A stretch of 64,000 nucleotides of DNA, taken from a bacterium 1XD42-1. GTDB lineage: Bacteria; Bacillota; Clostridia; Oscillospirales; Ruminococcaceae. Of the stretch, positions 53,702 to 62,519 are shown piece after piece. Location: positions 26,858 through 90,857 of the forward strand of contig RAZJ01000010.1 of the NCBI GenBank assembly GCA_003612625.1, written 5' to 3'. A program made the position numbers and the translations under genes. Position 1 is the first letter of the stretch, and every line of letters starts with the position of its first letter. Below the pieces are notes generated by a model that had not been told where the DNA came from, searched no databases, and saw only the letters and a list, made by a program, of their open reading frames with translations.

Positions 53702-54268
53702 TTGGAACTGACAGTGGCGGGGCAGACCTGGAGCTTTTTATATTCATTGCTGTTGGGAATGGGACTGGGATTATTTTATGATGTATTCCGGATTCTGCGG
53801 ATTGCACTGCCTCACAGGACGATAGCAGTCGCAATAGAAGATATATTTTATTGGACTTCAGCGGCATTTTTAACATTTTTTTTCTTTTTTTATACAGACG
53901 GAGGAAGAATCCGGATCTATCTGTTAACTGGAGAAGCCATAGGCTTTATACTGTATTATTTTACACTGGGAGCCGTTATCATTGGCGCTGCCAAACGGAT
54001 TATAGCTGCTTTGCGGTGGATTTTCCACTGGATATACCGGTTATTGATACATCCTGTTTTATTTGTAATGGGATGGATACTTGGATTTTTAGGGGCTGCC
54101 TGGGAAGCAGCCAGGAATTTTGTAAAGAATTCTCTAAAAATTTCAAATAAGCACTTGAAAAAGTATCATCAAATATTGTATAATGAAGCTGAAAACCGTT
54201 TGCGGTCTAAATTGTTAAAAAAGGGACGCGGTAAAAATGAAAAAGGGAAGGGTCCCCAGGAGCCATAG
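53702..54268 (+). CDS. yabQ: Sporulation protein YabQ
   Basis: A 188-residue membrane protein with about four or five hydrophobic helices (LLGMGLGLFYDVFRILRI is a conserved segment) and a basic C-terminal tail. In Bacillus YabQ is needed for spore cortex formation. It starts at TTG 53702 after GGGGG. The last 32 bases overlap divIC, indicating coupling. Confidence 0.92.
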   Translation: MELTVAGQTWSFLYSLLLGMGLGLFYDVFRILRIALPHRTIAVAIEDIFYWTSAAFLTFFFFFYTDGGRIRIYLLTGEAIGFILYYFTLGAVIIGAAKRIIAALRWIFHWIYRLLIHPVLFVMGWILGFLGAAWEAARNFVKNSLKISNKHLKKYHQILYNEAENRLRSKLLKKGRGKNEKGKGPQEP

Positions 54269-54533
54269 CAATCCATTGGTTCGGTTAGGGATTTATGTCT
54301 TTGCAGCATATATAGCCGTATCCCTGATTACGCTTCAAATGCAGATTAACCAGAAAAAACTGGAGCTGAAAGAGATTGAGGCCCAAAGTAAAGCGGCATA
54401 CCAGCAGCAGGAAGAACTGCGGCGGCAGCTAGAACTAGGGGACGACGGGGAGCATATTGCACGGATTGCACGGGATAAACTGGACATGGGATATGCGGAT
54501 GAACATGTCTACCGGGATGTTTCAGGTTCCTAA
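54237..54533 (+). CDS. divIC: Septum formation initiator DivIC/FtsB family
   Basis: A 98-residue bitopic membrane protein. It has a basic cytoplasmic start (KKGRVPRSHSN), one membrane helix (about 16-35), then a coiled coil (QINQKKLELKEIEAQSKAAY) and the conserved IARDKLDMGYADE. It forms part of the divisome with FtsL/DivIB homologues. It starts inside yabQ. Confidence 0.92.
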   Translation: MKKGRVPRSHSNPLVRLGIYVFAAYIAVSLITLQMQINQKKLELKEIEAQSKAAYQQQEELRRQLELGDDGEHIARIARDKLDMGYADEHVYRDVSGS

Positions 54534-54569
54534 CCAGTTGGAAATTTTAAGGAGGCAGCGTTACTAATT

Positions 54570-55046
54570 ATGCAGCTTGAGGTTGGCAGTGTTTTAGAGG
54601 GAAAAGTGACCGGCATTACAAAGTTCGGGGCCTTTGTAGAATTGCCCGGCGGAAAAACGGGAATGGTACATATTTCCGAAATTGCAACGTCCTATGTAAA
54701 GGAAATATCAGACCATTTAAGCATGAATGATACGGTTAAGGTGAAAGTAATCGGCGTTACGCCGGAAGGGAAAATAAGCCTTTCTATTAAGCAGGCTGCA
54801 CCCCAGCCGTCCCAGAGTCCCCGCCAGCGGCCAGCAGAAGGCGGAGAAAGGCCCCAAAGGAATTTTTTCCGTAAGCCGCGGGAACAAAGCTATGGTTTTG
54901 AGCGCCGCCAGCCGATAACCAGTGAAAATATGTCTTTTGAGGATATGATTAGTAAATTTAAACAAACAAGTGATGACCGTATGTCAGATCTGAAGCGTTC
55001 TACAGAGATGAAACGGGGTACTTCACGAGGCCGTCATCAGAGATAA
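54570..55046 (+). CDS. yabR: S1 RNA-binding domain protein YabR
   Basis: A 158-residue protein with a single S1 domain (GSVLEGKVTGITKFGAFVEL, residues 5-72) and a long, basic, Pro/Gln/Arg-rich tail. This is the YabR class found after divIC in Firmicutes. Probably ribosome- or RNA-associated. AAGGAGG upstream. Confidence 0.92.
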   Translation: MQLEVGSVLEGKVTGITKFGAFVELPGGKTGMVHISEIATSYVKEISDHLSMNDTVKVKVIGVTPEGKISLSIKQAAPQPSQSPRQRPAEGGERPQRNFFRKPREQSYGFERRQPITSENMSFEDMISKFKQTSDDRMSDLKRSTEMKRGTSRGRHQR

Positions 55047-55052
55047 AATCAG

Positions 55053-55082
55053 AAGGGATTGCCCAGTGAGGGTAATCCCTTT
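55053..55082 (+). terminator. Terminator after yabR
   Basis: AAGGGATT-G-CCC pairs with GGG-T-AATCCCTT, followed by TTT. It closes the yab block. Confidence 0.8.
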
Positions 55083-55108
55083 TCTAATTCTAAGGGCAGG
55101 GGAACAGG

Positions 55109-56263
55109 ATGGTTATTAAAAATATTTTTGTCCGGACAATGGCAAAAGAAAATTTTCCGAAAGGTTTTATAGAATTTCAGGAAGGCAAAATTATAAGGAC
55201 AGGCCCTATGGATCAGTGCCCGGCGGGAGAAGCTTTTGACGGGGAAGGTGCAGTAGCCCTTCCTGGATTGATTGATGCCCATTGCCATTTGGGTATGTGG
55301 GAGGAAGGAAGCGGCTTTGAAGGGGATGACGGGAATGAGGACAGCGATCCTTGTACCCCTCATCTGCGGGCTATTGACGGGATTAAATTAGATCGGGCTT
55401 TTCGGGAGGCTGCTCAAGCTGGCATTGCTGCTGTAATTACTGGCCCAGGCAGTGCCAATCCAATTTCCGGCCAGATGTGTGCGCTAAAGACAGTAGGGGA
55501 TCGGGTAGATGACATGATTTTAAAAGCACCTGCGGCTATCAAATTTGCTTTTGGGGAAAACCCGAAAAATACCTATCATGAAAAGGAACAAGGCCCTGTC
55601 ACCCGTATGGGGATTGCCGCATTGATTCGGGAACAGCTCACCAAAGCCCGAAAATATCAGGAGCAGTTGCAGCGTGCAGCTTCGGAAGAAGATTTTGATG
55701 AACCGGAATATGATGCAAAGTATGAAGCGTTACTGCCTTTATTGCGTGGGGAAATAGATGCCCATATACATGCCCATACACCGGAAGATATGTTTACTGG
55801 GATCCGGATTGCAAAAGAATTTGGATTAAAATATGTATTGGTTCATGGGACAGGAGGCCATAAAATTGCGAAAGCACTGGCACAGGAAGGTTCCAGGGTG
55901 ATTGCAGGGCCGTTAATGGGGGCGCGGACCAAACCAGAGCTTTCTTATTATGAAGAAGAAACCCCTGGTATCCTGACAAAAGCGGGGGTTTCCGTAGCCC
56001 TTTGCACCGATCATCCGGAAATGCCGATTCATCATTTAATGCTTGCGGCGAAAATGGCTGTGGAGGCAGGTATGGATGAAGAAAAGGCGTTGCAGGCAAT
56101 CACCATAGAGCCAGCTCGTTTTTGTGGTTTGGAAAATCGGATGGGGACTTTGGAGCCTAGAAAAGATGCCAATATTGTTTTATATCGTTCCGATCCTATG
56201 CACAGCCTTTGCAGCAAACCATTTGCCGTATGGCTTTATGGAAAAGTTATAAATGAACTGTGA
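55109..56263 (+). CDS. Amidohydrolase
   Basis: A 384-residue amidohydrolase of the imidazolonepropionase-like class. The TIM-barrel metal ligands are in DAHCHLG, HIHAHT, VHGTGGH and TDHPEMP. The small beta-sandwich is formed by both ends (VIKNIFVRTM and the terminal NIVLYRSDP). GGGG precedes ATG 55109. The substrate is unknown; related proteins are often annotated as imidazolonepropionase without histidine-degradation context, and none is present here. Confidence 0.85.
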   Translation: MVIKNIFVRTMAKENFPKGFIEFQEGKIIRTGPMDQCPAGEAFDGEGAVALPGLIDAHCHLGMWEEGSGFEGDDGNEDSDPCTPHLRAIDGIKLDRAFREAAQAGIAAVITGPGSANPISGQMCALKTVGDRVDDMILKAPAAIKFAFGENPKNTYHEKEQGPVTRMGIAALIREQLTKARKYQEQLQRAASEEDFDEPEYDAKYEALLPLLRGEIDAHIHAHTPEDMFTGIRIAKEFGLKYVLVHGTGGHKIAKALAQEGSRVIAGPLMGARTKPELSYYEEETPGILTKAGVSVALCTDHPEMPIHHLMLAAKMAVEAGMDEEKALQAITIEPARFCGLENRMGTLEPRKDANIVLYRSDPMHSLCSKPFAVWLYGKVINEL

Positions 56264-56291
56264 ATTTGTAAGGAAATCTTTGCAGAAAAGC

Positions 56292-56320
56292 TTGTATTCT
56301 TGGTGAAGATATACTATAAT
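56292..56320 (+). promoter_or_regulatory. Promoter of hpf
   Basis: TTGTAT 56292-56297, 17 bases, TATAAT 56315-56320. Confidence 0.75.
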
Positions 56321-56382
56321 AGAGATGTACCGAAGCAAAAGGATTCTTATTGCTTTGAGATACGTGAAAAGGGGTTGAAGCA

Positions 56383-56919
56383 ATGAATATCACTATTACA
56401 GCGCGCAAGACTTCCGTTAGAGATTCCTTTAAAGAACGCATTGCAAAAAAACTCAGTAAATTAGACCGTTTTTTTGATGAGAATGCGAACGCAGCCGTTA
56501 CTGTTACCAATGAGGGGGATAGGGAAACGGTTGAGGTTACGATTAAATCCCAGGGGATGTTTTATCGTGCCGAAAAAACAACAGAAGATCGTTTTGATTC
56601 CTTGGAAGCTGTGGTAGACTCCTTATTCCGCCAGATTGTCAAAAATAAGGACAAGCTGGGGAAACGTTTACGTGAAACAGCCTTTGAACCGGCCAATGTA
56701 GAAGCAGGCGAAGAAAATGAAGTTTCCTTTGGGGAATACCAGATTGCCCGGACAAAACGTTTTGTTATGCGTCCTATGAGCCTGGAAGAAGCGATTCTGC
56801 AAATGAATTTAGTAGATCATCAGTTTTTTGTATTCCAGAATGCAGAAAATAATTGTGTTAATGTGGTCTATAAACGTCATAATGGGACATATGGAGTATT
56901 AGAGCCTACCAATGAATAA
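56383..56919 (+). CDS. hpf: Long-form ribosome hibernation promoting factor
   Basis: A 178-residue long HPF. The N-terminal domain (MNITITARKTSVRDSFKERI) binds the decoding site, and the C-terminal dimerisation domain (RTKRFVMRPMSLEEAILQMNL and VVYKRHNGTYGVLEP) pairs two 70S ribosomes into 100S dimers. It has its own promoter and terminator, consistent with independent control in stationary phase. Confidence 0.96.
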   Translation: MNITITARKTSVRDSFKERIAKKLSKLDRFFDENANAAVTVTNEGDRETVEVTIKSQGMFYRAEKTTEDRFDSLEAVVDSLFRQIVKNKDKLGKRLRETAFEPANVEAGEENEVSFGEYQIARTKRFVMRPMSLEEAILQMNLVDHQFFVFQNAENNCVNVVYKRHNGTYGVLEPTNE

Positions 56920-56955
56920 GATTGGTCTTGTTCATGATGGGCCGGGATTTACAGC

Positions 56956-56991
56956 AAACGGGACCGTCGCAATTTTGCGGCGGCCCCGTTT
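56956..56991 (+). terminator. Terminator after hpf
   Basis: AAACGGGACCGTCGC 56956-56970 pairs with GCGGCGGCCCCGTTT 56977-56991 with one mismatch, followed by TTT. It separates hpf from the carboxypeptidase gene. Confidence 0.85.
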
Positions 56992-57010
56992 TGCCGGAAG
57001 GAATGATGTG

Positions 57011-58741
57011 GTGAAGGCTGGCAGTTTTTTAAAGAGGTTCTTTCAATTTTATAGTGTGATTGGGATTATTGCAATCCTAAGCCAGTCATTGCCTGTGTTT
57101 GCAATAGATACAGCTCAATTTCCGGAACCTCCTGAATTATATGCGGAAGCAGCAATTTTAATGGATGCCGATACAGGGCAGGTCTTATATGGGAAAGCAC
57201 AGCAAAAAAGAATGTATCCGGCAAGCCTGACAAAAATTATGACCTGTCTGTTAGCCATGGAAAATGGAAAATATGATAATATTGTTACTGTCCGGAAAGA
57301 AGCAATTCAAAATGTGGCAGGTACAACACATATTGCCCTTTCAGAAGGGGAACAGCTTACTTTGGAGCAGTTACTTTATGCCATGATGCTGGAATCAGCA
57401 AATGATGCAGCTTCTGCCATAGGGATTCATCTGTCTGGTTCCATCCAGATGTTTCGGGATCAAATGAATGAACGTGCCGCAGCTTTGGGAGCAGAAGGGA
57501 CGCATTTTTTAAATGCCAATGGGCTTCCGGAGGATAATCATTATTCTACTGCTTATGATTTGGCCCTGATTACAAAAGAAGCTTTAAAGCATCCGGAATT
57601 TAGGGATTTTGCAGGAACACACCAGTATGAAATTCCAGCAACCAATAACAATGATAAACGGGTTGTGACCCATAAAAATTATATGTTTGTTTTAAATGAC
57701 ACATATGAAGGGGCTTTTGCAGGGAAAACCGGCTGGACGGAAGAAGCTGGAAAATGCCTGATGACAGTAGCAGAACGGAATGGTATTACACTAATTTGTA
57801 TTGTATTAAAGAGCGGCGGCGTGGTAGATGCTGAATTTAAGGACAGTACCGCATTATTTGATTATGGATTTGATCATTTCCGGCGGATAAAAGCGCCTTG
57901 GTCCCGTTTTCCCAGCCAGCAGATCACTTATACCAATGGTGCAGGGGAAGAACTGGAAGGCCGGCTTTATCCAGCTTTTGATATAACTGAAGATATTCCT
58001 ATATTGCTGGCTGAAGGTGTAGAAGATGATGACTTAATTCCAACTACATTTCTGCCCCAGCCTTTAACAGAAGAAAATCTTTCCCGTATCCAGTTTGAAT
58101 TACGTTTGCCTGAAGTGGCAGGGGAAGTCCAAGACAGATTGGTTGGGGTTTATCCAGTAGAAGTACGCCCATTGGATATTCAGACAGAAATTGGTGTCAA
58201 AGAACCGGAGCGGAAACCTTTTCCGTGGAAAGTTTTAGGGATCGTCCTGCTCAGTATTTTTGTAGTGCTGCTTATTTTGGCATTGGCAGCATTTGCCCTG
58301 GCAGGGAAGCTGACACGGGTTTATTACCGGAGTTTTTTCAATGTACGTCATCCCCAGACTTCTCCAAAAAGCGAGGATTTTTATTTTCTATCTCATATGG
58401 AGCTTACAAAACAGGACTGGGAAGACCTGCGTAAGCAGTACAAAAAACAAATCCGTATTTTTGGGGCTTCCATAGAAGATCTCAAGGTTTTATTGGAGGC
58501 TTATCAGGAAACCCACCAAAAGAAACAGAAAAAGAAGAATAATAAAATTCCCCAGACTATCCAGCTAAAAGAGGAAGAACCTGAGGAGAGGATTCCGGAG
58601 CCGTTTAAAGAACCAGTGAAGCCAGCGGAAGAAAATTATTTTTTTGAGGACGAAGATGATTTTCCGGTGGTTTTACCCCGAAAAAGGCCCCAATCTCCAG
58701 CAAGACTGCCAAACCGCGCCAGACGGCCTTTTGACGATTAA
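57011..58741 (+). CDS. dacF: D-alanyl-D-alanine carboxypeptidase with C-terminal membrane anchor
   Basis: A 576-residue penicillin-binding protein of the S11 type. A signal sequence ends near VFAIDT (about 30). The active site has Ser72-LT-Lys75, Ser130-A-Asn132 and Lys240-TG. A membrane helix at about 408-432 is followed by an unusual cytoplasmic tail of about 140 residues, rich in Lys, Glu and Pro. Start GTG 57011 (or 57008) after GGAAGG is chosen; an in-frame ATG at 56912 would pass through the hpf terminator. It trims the terminal D-Ala of peptidoglycan stem peptides. Role in vegetative growth or spore cortex cannot be decided. Confidence 0.9.
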   Translation: MKAGSFLKRFFQFYSVIGIIAILSQSLPVFAIDTAQFPEPPELYAEAAILMDADTGQVLYGKAQQKRMYPASLTKIMTCLLAMENGKYDNIVTVRKEAIQNVAGTTHIALSEGEQLTLEQLLYAMMLESANDAASAIGIHLSGSIQMFRDQMNERAAALGAEGTHFLNANGLPEDNHYSTAYDLALITKEALKHPEFRDFAGTHQYEIPATNNNDKRVVTHKNYMFVLNDTYEGAFAGKTGWTEEAGKCLMTVAERNGITLICIVLKSGGVVDAEFKDSTALFDYGFDHFRRIKAPWSRFPSQQITYTNGAGEELEGRLYPAFDITEDIPILLAEGVEDDDLIPTTFLPQPLTEENLSRIQFELRLPEVAGEVQDRLVGVYPVEVRPLDIQTEIGVKEPERKPFPWKVLGIVLLSIFVVLLILALAAFALAGKLTRVYYRSFFNVRHPQTSPKSEDFYFLSHMELTKQDWEDLRKQYKKQIRIFGASIEDLKVLLEAYQETHQKKQKKKNNKIPQTIQLKEEEPEERIPEPFKEPVKPAEENYFFEDEDDFPVVLPRKRPQSPARLPNRARRPFDD

Positions 58742-58749
58742 AATAAAAC

Positions 58750-58790
58750 CCCAGAGATTTTCAAAATGACTTGAGAATCTCTGGGTTTTT
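58750..58790. terminator. Bidirectional terminator
   Basis: CCCAGAGATTTTCAA 58750-58764 pairs with TTGAGAATCTCTGGG 58771-58785, followed by eight T residues. It also has an A-rich left flank, so it can end the converging ABC-transporter operon. Confidence 0.92.
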
Positions 58791-58792
58791 TT

Positions 58793-60670
58793 TTAAGACA
58801 ATTCAAACATACCAGTATAAAGTTGAAAATACTTTCCTTTTTCAGCTAAAAGCTGATCGTGATCGCCCCGTTCAATAATCTGTCCATTCTCTAAAACCAT
58901 AATAGCATCAGAATTCCGGACAGTAGACAGCCGATGAGCAATGACAAAAACAGTCCGTCCTTCCATTAGAGTATCCATCCCTTTTTCGATAAGGGCTTCT
59001 GTACGGGTATCAATGGAACTGGTAGCTTCATCCAGAATTAAAACAGGAGGATTGGCAACAGCAGCCCGGGCAATGGCTAAAAGCTGGCGCTGTCCCTGGC
59101 TAAGATTTGCACCGTCAGCCGTTAATACGGTATCATATCCCTGCGGAAGGTGCCGGATAAAACCATCTGCATTAGCCAATTTAGCCGCCCGCAGGATTTC
59201 TTCATCGGTAGCTTCTAAATTGCCATAACGGATATTTTCTTTGACTGTGCCAGTAAATAAATGGGTATCCTGTAATACCATCCCTAAAGAACGCCGTAAA
59301 TCATCTTTACGGATTTTATTGATATTGATGCCGTCATAACGGATTTTACCATCTGGTACGTCATAAAACCGGTTGATTAAATTGGTGATTGTGGTTTTTC
59401 CTGCGCCGGTAGAACCAACAAAAGCAATTTTTTGGCCTGGTTTTGCATAAAGAGAAATATTTTTCAAAACATCTTTTTTTCCGTCATAGCTAAAAGTGAC
59501 ATCCTCAAAACGGACATCCCCTTGCAAACGGGTGTAAGTTAAAGTACCATCACTATGGGGATGCTTCCAAGCCCACATGCCAGTATATTGCTGGGTTTCA
59601 ACAATTTCTCCATTTTCTTCTGTACAGCGGACCAATGTGACATAGCCATTGTCAACTTCTTCCGGCACATCAATTAAATTAAAAATACGTTCTGCACCAG
59701 CAAGGGCATTTAAAATATTATTAAATTGCTGGGAAACTTGCGTAATTGGCATACCAAAGTTGCGGGAATATTGTAAAAATGCAGCAATCGTACCAAGATC
59801 CAGAAAACCGCCAATTACCATAAGGGCGCCGGCAGCGGCAGTAATTGCATAATTGATATGGGATAAATTTCCCATAATAGGCATTAAAACATTGGCGTAA
59901 GTGTTTGCGTTGGAAGCTGCTTCCCGCAAAGCTTCATTTAAGGTTTCAAATTCTTCCTCTACCTGATTTTCCCGGCAGAAAACTTTGACAACTTTTTGCC
60001 CTTCGATCATTTCTTCAATATAACCATTAACTTTCCCCAAAGCTGCTTGCTGCTTTTGAAAATAACGGCCGCTTCGGGAGCCAATATATTTAATGACTTG
60101 GAGCATAATCACCAGCATTAAAACGACTAAAAATGTCAAAACAGGGCTTAATAACAGCATCATAATAAATACACCAACAATGCTGATCAATGCAGAAATT
60201 AACTGGGGAAGGCCCTGGCTCAACATTTCCCGCAAGGTATCTACATCATTTGTAAACCGGCTCATCAGTTCCCCATGAGTGTGAGTATCATAATATTGAA
60301 TCGGCAGTTTTTCCATATGGTCGAATAAATCGGTCCGGATTTTATACAAAGCCCCAGTAGAAATATTTAACATTAAACGGTTAAACAAATAGGTGGAAAA
60401 AACACCTACCAAAAAGACTGTACCCATTTTCACCAATAAGGAAATAAATCCACTTAATTCAGGCTGTTCTGAGCCGATCCAAGGCACAATATAAAGATTG
60501 ATTAAAGGCTTCAATAGGGAAGTCCCTATGATATTTGCCAGAGCGCCTCCTAAGATTCCCAATAACACGAAAATAAATTGAATCCGGTAATCCCGGATAT
60601 AATGAAAAATACGACAGATGGTATTTTTCATATTTTGCGGGCGCCGAATATCGCGCATTTTTCGAGGCAT
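58793..60670 (-). CDS. ABC exporter subunit with catalytic nucleotide-binding site
   Basis: A 625-residue half-transporter with six membrane helices fused to an ATPase. Walker A is GSTGAGKTT, the signature is NLSQGQRQ, and Walker B with the catalytic Glu is VLILDEATSS. A segment of about 45 residues (around 335-380, including WAWKHPHSDG) is inserted between the membrane and ATPase domains, as in a clostridial group of heterodimeric exporters. It overlaps the partner gene by one base (TAATG) with GGGGG upstream. The family is that of BmrCD/YheHI multidrug pumps; the substrate is unknown. Confidence 0.92.
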   Translation of the reverse strand: MPRKMRDIRRPQNMKNTICRIFHYIRDYRIQFIFVLLGILGGALANIIGTSLLKPLINLYIVPWIGSEQPELSGFISLLVKMGTVFLVGVFSTYLFNRLMLNISTGALYKIRTDLFDHMEKLPIQYYDTHTHGELMSRFTNDVDTLREMLSQGLPQLISALISIVGVFIMMLLLSPVLTFLVVLMLVIMLQVIKYIGSRSGRYFQKQQAALGKVNGYIEEMIEGQKVVKVFCRENQVEEEFETLNEALREAASNANTYANVLMPIMGNLSHINYAITAAAGALMVIGGFLDLGTIAAFLQYSRNFGMPITQVSQQFNNILNALAGAERIFNLIDVPEEVDNGYVTLVRCTEENGEIVETQQYTGMWAWKHPHSDGTLTYTRLQGDVRFEDVTFSYDGKKDVLKNISLYAKPGQKIAFVGSTGAGKTTITNLINRFYDVPDGKIRYDGININKIRKDDLRRSLGMVLQDTHLFTGTVKENIRYGNLEATDEEILRAAKLANADGFIRHLPQGYDTVLTADGANLSQGQRQLLAIARAAVANPPVLILDEATSSIDTRTEALIEKGMDTLMEGRTVFVIAHRLSTVRNSDAIMVLENGQIIERGDHDQLLAEKGKYFQLYTGMFELS

Positions 60671-62391
60671 TAAGCCACCCCCTTTTGTTGGGACTCATAT
60701 ACTTCGCGATAAATTGCATTATTTTTGAGCAACTCTTCATGAGTTCCGATTGCGTCAATTTTGCCTTCATTTAATACGATAATTTTATCAGCATCACAAA
60801 TGGAAGAAATCCGCTGTGCAATAATAATTGTCGTGGTACCAGCTAATTCTTCACGGAAGGCAGCACGAATTTTGCTGTCAGTAGCGGTGTCAACTGCGCT
60901 GGTGCTGTCATCCAAAATGATAATTTTAGGCTTTTTTAATAAGGCCCGGGCAATACAAAGACGCTGTTTCTGGCCTCCGGAAACATTGACGCCGCCTTGC
61001 CCTAAATCGGTATCATAACCATCCGGAAATGAAAGGATGAAATTTTCCGCCTGTGCAGCCTGACAAGCGGCAGAAATTTCCTGTTCAGAAGCATTTTCAT
61101 TGCCCCATTTTAAATTACTGCGGATAGAACCGGAAAAAAGGACATTTTTTTGCAGTACCATAGCAACCTGATCCCGCAAGGACTTTAAATCATATTCCCG
61201 TACATCATGGCCACCGACTAAAACACGTCCTTGTAATACATCATACAAACGGGGAATAAGCTGCACTAAAGTTGTTTTAGCAGAACCAGTGCCACCAATA
61301 ATTCCTACGGTTTCTCCAGAGTGAATGGTTAAAGAAATATTTTGCAAGGTTAAGTTTTGAGGATCATTGCCATAACTGAAATTTACATTTTCAAAAACGA
61401 TAGAGCCATTTTCCATAACGGCACTGGCAGAAGGATTTTGAATATCAGGGGATTCATCAAAAATTTCTAAAATACGTGTAATGGAAGCCTTTGACAATAC
61501 CAGCATAACACAAATCATAGCAACCATCATGAGGGACATAAGGATTTGTGTAAGATAGCTGAAAAAGCTCATGAGATCCCCGGTTTCCATATGTCCGGAG
61601 ATAATCTGCATACCGCCAAACCAACAGACAGCAATCATACAGCCATACATAACGAACTGCATAATCGGCATATTGAAAATAATAATTTTTTCAGCCTTTT
61701 TTTGGGCAGCCCGCAGAAGATCCGCAGAATTATGGAATTTTTCATTTTCAAATTTTTCACGGACAAAAGCTTTGACAACACGGATGGCAATTAAGTTTTC
61801 CTGAACATCTGCATTTAATGCGTCATATTTTTTTAGCATTTTTGTGAAACGGGGAAATGCAAGGGAAATGATTAAGCCTAACGAAACAGCAAGGACAGGG
61901 ACAGCAACTAAAAAAATCCCAGCTAAACTGGCATTGATACGGACCGCCATAAAAGTAGCCAGAACAAGCATAATGGGAGCACGTACTAACATACGGATAA
62001 CCATTTGGAAGGCATTTTGCGTATTGGTAACATCCGTAGTCAAACGGGTAATCAAAGAAGCTGTACTGAATTTATCTATATTGGAAAAAGAAAAATCCTG
62101 TACTTGATGGAATAATTTTTTGCGTAATCCTTTAGATAATCCCGTAGCAGCAACAGCGGCAAATCTGCCGGACAGTGCACCAAAGCATAAAGACAGAAGT
62201 GCTGTAATGATCATCACAGCACCCATTTTAATGACATAAGGGACATCCCCATTTGAGATACCAATATTGATAATACGGGCCATCATCATAGGGATTAAAA
62301 CTTCCAGAATGACTTCTCCAATTACCGTAACAGGGGCAAGGAGAGCATATTTTTTATAAGCACCTAAACAATGAAAAATCTGCCTATACAC
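60670..62391 (-). CDS. ABC exporter subunit with degenerate nucleotide-binding site
   Basis: A half-transporter of about 573 residues with six membrane helices and an ATPase. Walker A is GGTGSAKTT, the signature is VSGGQKQR, and Walker B ends in ILDDSTSAVD, with Asp where the catalytic Glu should be. In heterodimeric exporters such a subunit forms the degenerate site while the partner gives the active one. The preferred start is GTG 62391, five bases after GGAGGG; the in-frame ATG at 62409 lies only three bases after a perfect extended -10 and may not be transcribed. If another promoter exists the ATG could be used. Confidence 0.9.
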   Translation of the reverse strand: MYRQIFHCLGAYKKYALLAPVTVIGEVILEVLIPMMMARIINIGISNGDVPYVIKMGAVMIITALLSLCFGALSGRFAAVAATGLSKGLRKKLFHQVQDFSFSNIDKFSTASLITRLTTDVTNTQNAFQMVIRMLVRAPIMLVLATFMAVRINASLAGIFLVAVPVLAVSLGLIISLAFPRFTKMLKKYDALNADVQENLIAIRVVKAFVREKFENEKFHNSADLLRAAQKKAEKIIIFNMPIMQFVMYGCMIAVCWFGGMQIISGHMETGDLMSFFSYLTQILMSLMMVAMICVMLVLSKASITRILEIFDESPDIQNPSASAVMENGSIVFENVNFSYGNDPQNLTLQNISLTIHSGETVGIIGGTGSAKTTLVQLIPRLYDVLQGRVLVGGHDVREYDLKSLRDQVAMVLQKNVLFSGSIRSNLKWGNENASEQEISAACQAAQAENFILSFPDGYDTDLGQGGVNVSGGQKQRLCIARALLKKPKIIILDDSTSAVDTATDSKIRAAFREELAGTTTIIIAQRISSICDADKIIVLNEGKIDAIGTHEELLKNNAIYREVYESQQKGVA

Positions 62392-62412
62392 AAGATCCCT
62401 CCATTTCATATT

Positions 62413-62421
62413 ATTATAACA
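62413..62421 (-). promoter_or_regulatory. Extended -10 promoter of the ABC exporter operon
   Basis: Minus strand TGT then TATAAT, an extended -10 without a good -35. Transcription would begin about 62406. Confidence 0.55.
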
Positions 62422-62431
62422 GGCTATTGAG

Positions 62432-62467
62432 AAAAAAGAGCAGGGGAGATAATAAAAAATATCCCCC
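62432..62467 (-). terminator. Terminator after prs
   Basis: On the minus strand GGGGGATA pairs with TATCTCCCC (one bulge), followed by a T-run at 62432-62437. It lies about 50 bases past the prs stop and before the exporter promoter. Confidence 0.65.
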
Positions 62468-62519
62468 TTGCATTATAAAGAATAATATTGATATTTTTTC
62501 AGATATTTTTTAAATATTT

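Noticed and set aside
56912..57010. N-terminal extension of the carboxypeptidase from ATG 56912
   Set aside because: It would be encoded across the hpf terminator hairpin and would place residues before a normal signal sequence; GTG 57011 has a good GGAAGG site.
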